From Anagrus nilaparvatae (Eukaryota; Arthropoda; Insecta; Hymenoptera; Mymaridae), in assembly GCA_022575985.1 (NCBI GenBank), contig JAKSXM010000277.1:992001-1056000 (forward strand): a stretch of DNA of 64,000 bases. Direction: 5' to 3'. Every line of letters starts with the position of its first letter. Positions within the stretch are counted from its first letter, which is position 1. The notes below the pieces were generated by a model. The model was not told the origin of the DNA. It worked only from the letters and a program-made list of their open reading frames with translations, and did no database searches. Of the stretch, positions 57,930 to 64,000 are shown piece by piece. Position numbers and translations under genes: made by a program.

Positions 57930-58661
57930 TTGATCGTATGTATTGTATAAAGTTTAAAAAATGTCTTAAAAATTATTTTTTTTTGTATGTTTTTGTACTT
58001 TTTTAAGAAGAATATGTAATGTTTAAAAAAGAATAAAAAATCTTATTACTTAAAAATATATGATTCATTTATACCTTTCAAACCTTTTAGGAGTAGTTTT
58101 TGCAAATTTAAGGGTGAAGACCTAATTTTTAATTGAAAAAAACGTGATTTTCGTGATCAGTGACCTAAAAAACCTTTAAGACCAAATCTTGGAGGGATAG
58201 AGCGAAAGTTGCGTAAACACCCCTTTTAGGGGTAGTTTTGGCCAATTTAAGGGTGAAGAAATAAGTTTTAATTGAAAAGACATCGATTTTTGTGATCAGT
58301 GACCCAAAAAACCCTGTTAGGTCGAATCTTGGAGGGACAGAGAGAAAGTTGCGAAAACGCCCCTTTTAGGGGTAGTTTTGGTCAATTTAAGGGTAAAGGG
58401 GTAATTTTTCATAATTATAACTTCAATATTCGTGATCAGCGACCTTAAAAACCCTTATTAGACCAAATCTTGGAAGGCTACAGCAAGAGTTGAAAAAACA
58501 CCCCTTTTAGGGGTAGTTTTGGCTAATTTAAGGGTCAAACCCCAATTGCACATAGAAACGGCCCCGATTTTCGTGTTCAGCGACCCAAAAAACCTATAGT
58601 AGACCAAACCTGGTGGCGGCCACAAACAATACCCCCCCCCCCCCGTGATTTGACTGGAGTA

Positions 58662-59349
58662 ATATTTTTACAATTACGAGTACACATTTCGCGAAGACCG
58701 AACTGTTTAAAACTGTTTAAAAAAACAAAAAAAAAACTTTGCATTGATTCTGGATTTTCGGCTCTTTTAAAAGCATTATGCATGCATTCTATATATATTA
58801 ACATGAAGTAATCGAAAAAATTGATTATTTTTAATATTATTCAGCACTCATTTATGAAGAGCTGTATGGACGAAAATACATGAAAGTTGTTTCAAATTAA
58901 TCTTTAAAGAAATATCCTTATCCGATTTTTTTATTTTTAAAAAATATTCAATAGATTTTGAGATATCAATCTCAGGAGTTAGTGGTCGAAAACATTAAAA
59001 AATTTAATTTTTTTTTACTAAAACTGATTTTTCTCAGAATCTAAGGGGTTTTTCGAAATAAACTTTAGTGCATATTATTTCTTGGAAAAAATGCTATCGA
59101 TTTGATCTCTTTATTTTTTTTAATTTGAGTTCTCAGTTTAGAGTTACAACGGTTTGAAGCTTAGTAGTTTAAATTTAAAAACTCAAAAAGTTGTCATTTT
59201 CGCCACTTGATAACTTAAAATGGATTGTATCAAAATGTAAAAACCCAGTTGCATTCTATTTAGTAAAAGATTTTCTAAAGGAACTTTGTTTAGTTTTTTA
59301 TTTAATGCATTCATTGAAGAGAAATAGCAAAAAAACTATTTAGAACCAT
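58662..59349. other. AT-rich non-coding DNA
   Basis: No gene or repeat recognised. A run of about 14 C at 58632-58645 lies just inside the preceding element. Confidence 0.4.
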
Positions 59350-59745
59350 TTTTTTTTTTTTTTTTATTTTCTCATAACTAGGACTGCCGACATCTAAAAA
59401 ATTTTTTGTTTTTATTTTTTCATAACTAGGACTGCCGACATCTAAAAATTTATTTATTTTTTTTATTTTCCCATAACTAGGACTGCCGACATCTAAAAAA
59501 TTTTTTTTTTTATTTTTTCATAACTAGGACTGCCGACATCTTAAAAAAATTTTTTTTTTATTTTTTTATAACTAGGACTGCCGACATCTAAAAAATTTTT
59601 TGTTTTTATTTTTTCATAACTAGGACTGCCGACATCTAAAAAATTTTTTGTTTTTATTTTCTCATAACTAGGACTGCCGACATCTAAAAAATTTTTTGTT
59701 TTTATTTTCTCATAACTAGGACTGCCGACATCCAAATTATTTATT
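59350..59745. repeat. 48-bp minisatellite, eight copies
   Basis: The word aactaggactgccgacatc starts at 59376, 59424, 59475, 59522, 59570, 59618, 59666 and 59714, so the period is 48 bp with small indels in the left copies. T-rich spacers separate the words. On the - strand the last four copies form an open frame of 16-residue repeats (DVGSPSYEKIKTKNFL), which is a by-product of a unit length divisible by three. Confidence 0.92.
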
Positions 59746-60741
59746 TTTTATTTTTTAGACTTCAAATCTTTTTATGTAATGTTAACATTGAAATATTTCA
59801 ATGCAATCATTGCATAAAAATATTTGAAATTCCAACTTTTCTATAAAAAAGGAGACTACCGTATAGGAGCCAATTTTCGAACGTATTGAATTTCGATCAA
59901 ATACACATAAATTAGCGTTTATATAAAAAAGTATGCATCATTTATCTAAAACCGATCTTTATTATGAAACTATAAACCCTAAAGAACTGATTTTTACCTT
60001 ACCGATGTTAAAAAACAATTTAAATTAATAAAAAAAATAAGAAAAATGCTCTCTTGTACAACCTTACGAGATTTTTCTCATCGTTTTCACCAAATCTCGT
60101 GTGTTATTAAAATCGAGTTTTAGGGATACCTATTCTATGCCGAACACTAAAAATGCTTTTAATTACGCTGTGAAGCTTTAATAAATAAAGGAAAAGGGTT
60201 ATATTCACTTATTTATTGCAAAATTATTTTAAATAGGTATATCGATAATCGATTCCAAACTTTTTTACACAAAACAGGTTTTCGATAATTTCAATAATAT
60301 TACACATTTTTTTTTTATTTAAACGATATTTTTTAATTATAATACATTATATTTGTCATAATTACATTTTTCATACTTTATTTTACACCAATTGACAAAA
60401 TATTTACTAAATTTTCACATAAAAACACAATTTTAAGTATTTATATACCTAATCTCACTTTGATTAAAACACCACAAACTTGCAATAAACGCTTCGATTT
60501 TTATAAAAAATACGTAGAAACACTTTAAAATTGGAAAATATCTTTATTTTAATATTAAAAATGTATAAAAATTATATTCTAACACTTGTTTCATAAAATT
60601 AATGCTTTTTTTACTTTTAAATACACAAATAAATAAAGAGGTAAACAAATGCGTCTTGTTTATAAAAATGTCGCGCGCGAACCTTTTTGAAATGGCGGGT
60701 TGCGTAAACAGGGGGTCTATTTTGTTTCCTTGAGTTTTTAG
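59746..60741. other. AT-rich DNA upstream of the transposase gene
   Basis: No gene recognised. The stretch 60655-60741, with GC-richer patches, could hold an upstream exon or promoter of the transposase gene. It ends in the acceptor cttgagtttttag. Confidence 0.4.
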
Positions 60742-61008
60742 ATTCAAGCACAGATGAAGTAATAGAAGAAGAATGTGATGATTGCCGAATTATTGCTTTA
60801 AATTACGTGGGTAAACAACTTTGGTGTACTGATTGCAAAGAGTGTTTATCATTTGAAAATATTGAAAAAGAACAACGCCAAGGTTTGGGGTCTATTTTAA
60901 CTATAAGATGCCATAAATGTTTGTTACTTAATATTATAGACACTAGTCATCGTCATAAAGGTCCAAAACAGTATAAGCGTTTTGACTTAAACACAAAAGT
61001 TGTCATTG

Positions 61009-61073
61009 GTAGGTTTATAAATAAAGTTTATTAAACATATGGTTAATAATTTGTCACAAATTTTTCATTGCAG
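61009..61073 (+). other. Intron 1 of the transposase gene
   Basis: 65 bp, gtaggttt to tttttcattgcag; splicing joins VVIG to CVHSG. Both boundaries keep the frame. Confidence 0.8.
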
Positions 61074-61281
61074 GTTGTGTACACAGTGGAATTGGCTTCA
61101 AGCACTTAAATAAAATGTTAGCATGCATGAATATTCCTCCAATCGATTGGAGTACATATAAAAAATATGAAGATGAAGTAGGATCAGCCGCTGAAATCAC
61201 TGCTAAAAAAAGTTGTGAAGATGCTGCTGAGATTGAAAGAAAATTAACTGTTGAAAATGCCAAATCTTTATCAAATTTATT

Positions 61282-61647
61282 GTAATTATCTACTTATTTA
61301 ATTTTTTGAATTTTAACATTTATTTACAAAACATGATCAAATTCAAAATTTATTTAATTTATAAATCAAATCATTGCTAAGTTTATGTATAGTAAAAATC
61401 TGTAACTATTTTTTTATTTTAAGATTATAAATAAGAGTTGTAGTTTTTATATTTATATATAATTTTTTGAATTTTACCTAACGTAATCAAGTTATTAAGA
61501 TTTTTTTTATAGTTTCAAATTTAATTGTATAATTAAAAAATAATTTTTTACTTAAGATGTGATATTTATACTACAATTAATAAAATTATGTCAAAATTAA
61601 CTCATCTAAGGAAATTGTTGTTAAAATTATTATGGATTTTTTTGTAG
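61282..61647 (+). other. Intron 2 of the transposase gene
   Basis: 366 bp, gtaattat to tttttttgtag. Splicing removes an in-frame TAA just after the donor and joins SLSNLL to AEEYQSG. Confidence 0.75.
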
Positions 61648-63751
61648 AGCAGAAGAATATCAATCTGGATTTATTATACCAAAAAAGCTCTCTGATGATA
61701 TAGATAAAACTTATAATACCTCTGAAGTTATATCGTTTGAAGATGTTGTAAGACTTTTAATTGCTTATGATATGGGATGGACGACTCGAGGAAATGGCAA
61801 AAACTATGATAGTTTAGGAGGTTACGGTGCTATCATAGGAAAACTTAGCAACTTAGTATTAGACTACGGTGTTCTATGTAGAAAGTGCAGCAAATGTGAC
61901 AAAGGTGATCCTCCAGCTAATCATAAATGTCCTCTTAATTTTTATGGGTCAGCAAAGGCTATGGAACCATATCTTGCAAATAAATAAGTTAATGAAAGTG
62001 AAATATTAAAATCAAAAAACTTGGAAGTTGGTGTAATGATAACTGACAATGATTCATCTACTTTCGCAGCATGTAGAGATAATAGTTCACACCCATTTAT
62101 AAAACTTTCAGATAGTAATCATACTTCCAGAGGTGTTAAAAGTAAATTAATTAAAAATGAAAACCATCAAGAAATAACGAGAGAAGCTATTACATATTTG
62201 CATACTTGCTTTTCATATGCTATAGCTCAAAACAAAGGTGATAGTAAAGGTCTAGCCAGGGCAATTGAAGCCATTCCATATCATGCATTTAATGATCATG
62301 AAAAATGTGGTGATTGGTGTGGTTATGTAAGAGACAAAGAAAATTATGATCATTCAACATACCTGGAGGTTTTCATGATCCTAAATTATTTTTAGAATTA
62401 AAAAATATGTTTGATAAACTTGCTGCTAATGCATCCAAAATTGCTCCTGGAGCAAGCACTAATATTTCTGAAAATCTTAATGCTTGTGCAACAAGTAAAG
62501 CTCCAAAATCAAGATGCTATAGTAAAACGAATTCTCTGAAGTACAGATATTCTTTTGCAGTGGCCGAAAAAAATTTAGGAATGAAATATTTAGACTTATT
62601 ACACAGAAATTTGCTATTAAAAACTAGCTTACATACAGAAATATATATTCTTAGAAATATGAAAATTTTGGAACGTCAAAGAAAAGCTATGAGATCTTAT
62701 GAGTTTAAAAAAAGAAGAATGCAATTAAGAAAAGAGCGTGCAGCTTTACGTCATAGAAGAGAAGCTTTTGAAGGTTTAACATTTGAATCTAATTCCTCTC
62801 TTCTAACAGATGATAATTTACCAGCAACTGAAACTAGCTTAAGCATACTTGAAAATGAAAGTTTCATAAATGAAATAAATCCAATTATATTTTTGGACCT
62901 AGAAACTTCAAGTCTAGAAATGAAATGTTGTATTCTACAAATTGGAGCAATTTGTGGATCAAAGAAATTTACCAATTATGTAACTCCATCAAAATACATA
63001 ACTGAAGGAGCGAGTAAAACTCATGGTTTAAGAAAATCAGGAGCAGATTTATTCTTACATGGGCATAAAGTTGATTCAGTTCCTTTGAGAATAGCTATTG
63101 GAGATTTACTAATGTGGTTAAAATCATTTGACAAAAAAGTATACATTGCAATTCATAATTTAACATTCGATGGCCCAAGACTTTACATAGCTTTTTCTCA
63201 TTGTAATATGATTGAGGAATTCCAAAAATATATTACTGGATTTATTGATACTTTAGGAGTGATTCGAAGCATCTTTGAACGGAAAGGAAAGAATCAAAAT
63301 ACTCTAACTGGACTTGCCAATTGGTTGAATATAAAATTTCCTAACGCTCATGATGCAGGTTGTGATGTACTTATGCTTCAAAAAATTATTCATAAACTTC
63401 AAATAAATTATAGCATGTTACTACCATATGCTAAACAGTATAATCATATGATAGCCACATGGAAAGAAAATATTTTAATTAATATAAATTAATCAAACAT
63501 ACAATATTTTTAATTGTGTATGTAAAGATATTAAATTTAAATTAGCCAAAGCTAATATAAGTGTTGATTATTTATGTAGATTATATAGATCATCTGTTCA
63601 AAAAAGAGATAGCATTTATAAACTTCTTAGCAAAAAAGTAAATGGTAAAGTTCTAGTTACTAAACATAATCCTACTATAGACAAAATTTGTATATGGTTA
63701 GAAAACAATATGTTAGTAAACAATATGTTAGAAAACAATGGAAATAAATGA

Positions 63752-64000
63752 TTAAAAAAAAAAATAATAATTTTATAATAGAATAAAAAATAATTATTGT
63801 TATTATATATATTAAATAATAAATATTATTTTATGTGTAATTTTAAGGATATTTACTTTTATTACGTAAAACGTATAAGGATTAATAATATTAATTACAA
63901 AATAATAAAAATTATATTCATTAAAAAATGTTTAATTATTTTTATTTCCTTTTTAGTAAATCCAGGTAAATCTCTATATTGATCTTCAATCTGATTTTTT
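63752..64000. other. AT-rich DNA after the transposase gene
   Basis: No gene recognised. A 61-codon open frame here is low-complexity, rich in Ile, Lys and Tyr. The right end of the transposon would lie here or beyond the window. Confidence 0.4.

Larger units (their letters stand above)
56266..58661. mobile_element. Compound inverted-repeat element built of opposed tandem arrays, 2.4 kb
   Basis: The tips read tactccagtcaaatcgcgg at 56266 and its inverse at 58643-58661, with a possible ATA duplication outside. The left half has about five units of a 145-150 bp repeat in one orientation: aaaactacccctaaaagggg, then a caagatttggtctaatag block, then gggtcgctgatcacgaa. The right half has about five units in the other orientation. 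At the centre are two inverted copies of a Cys-rich coding fragment (57060-57245 and 57629-57955). Confidence 0.82.
60742..63751 (+). pseudogene. Mutator-like transposase fused to a DEDDh exonuclease, three exons, lightly broken
   Basis: Exons: 60742-61008 (acceptor tttttag), 61074-61281 and 61648-63751; the introns have GT/AG ends and the frames join across them. Exon 1 encodes a Cys pair domain (LWCTDCKECLSF, IRCHKCLLL), then KRFDLNTKVVIG. Exon 2 encodes CVHSGIGFKHLNKMLACMNI. Exon 3 has the Mutator-like core: AYDMGWTTRGNGKNYDSLGG, VLCRKCSKCDKG, MITDNDSSTFAACR, SDSNHTSRGVKSKL and HEKCGDWC. A basic helix follows, then a DEDDh exonuclease: FLDLETSS (about 62893), AIHNLTFDGPRLY (63150) and NAHDAGCDVLML (63345). 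Breaks are TAA at 61985-61987, a frameshift near 62363 and another near 63490-63510, after which CVCKDIKFKLAKANISVDY runs to the stop at 63749-63751. The few lesions imply recent activity. Terminal inverted repeats were not found. Confidence 0.85.

Noticed and set aside
59541..59735. Protein with 16-residue repeats on the - strand
   Set aside because: By-product of a 48-bp minisatellite; no start context and no flanking coding sequence.

Overview
This window is AT-rich animal nuclear DNA, most likely from an insect. The only host coding sequence I can support is one large internal exon of a Kv2-type (Shab) voltage-gated potassium channel at 48692-49538 on the + strand. It has a canonical splice acceptor and donor. 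No other channel exon is visible, so the window reads as two very large introns packed with transposable elements. The species cannot be fixed from sequence alone.

Left part (1-8200): a series of long-armed inverted-repeat elements (361-1234, 1316-2024, 3001-4123, about 5105-5660), a probable Copia-type LTR at about 2046-2316, a worn 3' end of an R1-like LINE (4465-4811), a short minisatellite and a tRNA-like sequence. From 8205 to 17333 (- strand) lies a decayed BEL/Pao retrotransposon with gag, protease, RT, RNase H and integrase remains. It is split by a GC-rich, 5'-truncated R1-like LINE (11594-15133) flanked by a 15-bp target-site duplication. A non-coding LTR element (17828-20654) follows, flanked by a 5-bp duplication.

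Middle part (21311-46079): one giant Penelope-like element (PLE) insertion of about 24.7 kb bounded by a 12-14 bp duplication. It holds five head-to-tail copies on the - strand at a period of 3008 bp, a truncated sixth copy, then a head-to-head switch to two + strand copies. Every copy carries broken RT and GIY-YIG coding sequence and a hammerhead-ribozyme-like motif at the unit junction. A gag-only BEL/Pao element with nearly identical LTRs (21442-25703) is inserted into the ribozyme-like core of the first copy.

Right part (46080-64000): a roughly 135-bp tandem repeat, the Shab exon, a 2.05-kb near-perfect foldback element starting 144 bp after the Shab donor, another LINE 3' fragment joined to an opposite-strand RT fragment, two large compound inverted-repeat elements (53630-56133 and 56266-58661), a 48-bp minisatellite, and a three-exon Mutator-like transposase fused to a DEDDh exonuclease domain (60742-63751). 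The transposase gene carries one stop and two frame breaks.

Most coding remains here are mobile-element genes broken by stops or frameshifts. The points most worth a second look are the transposase-exonuclease fusion, the homogenised PLE array with its ribozyme-like motif, and the long hairpin beside the Shab exon.
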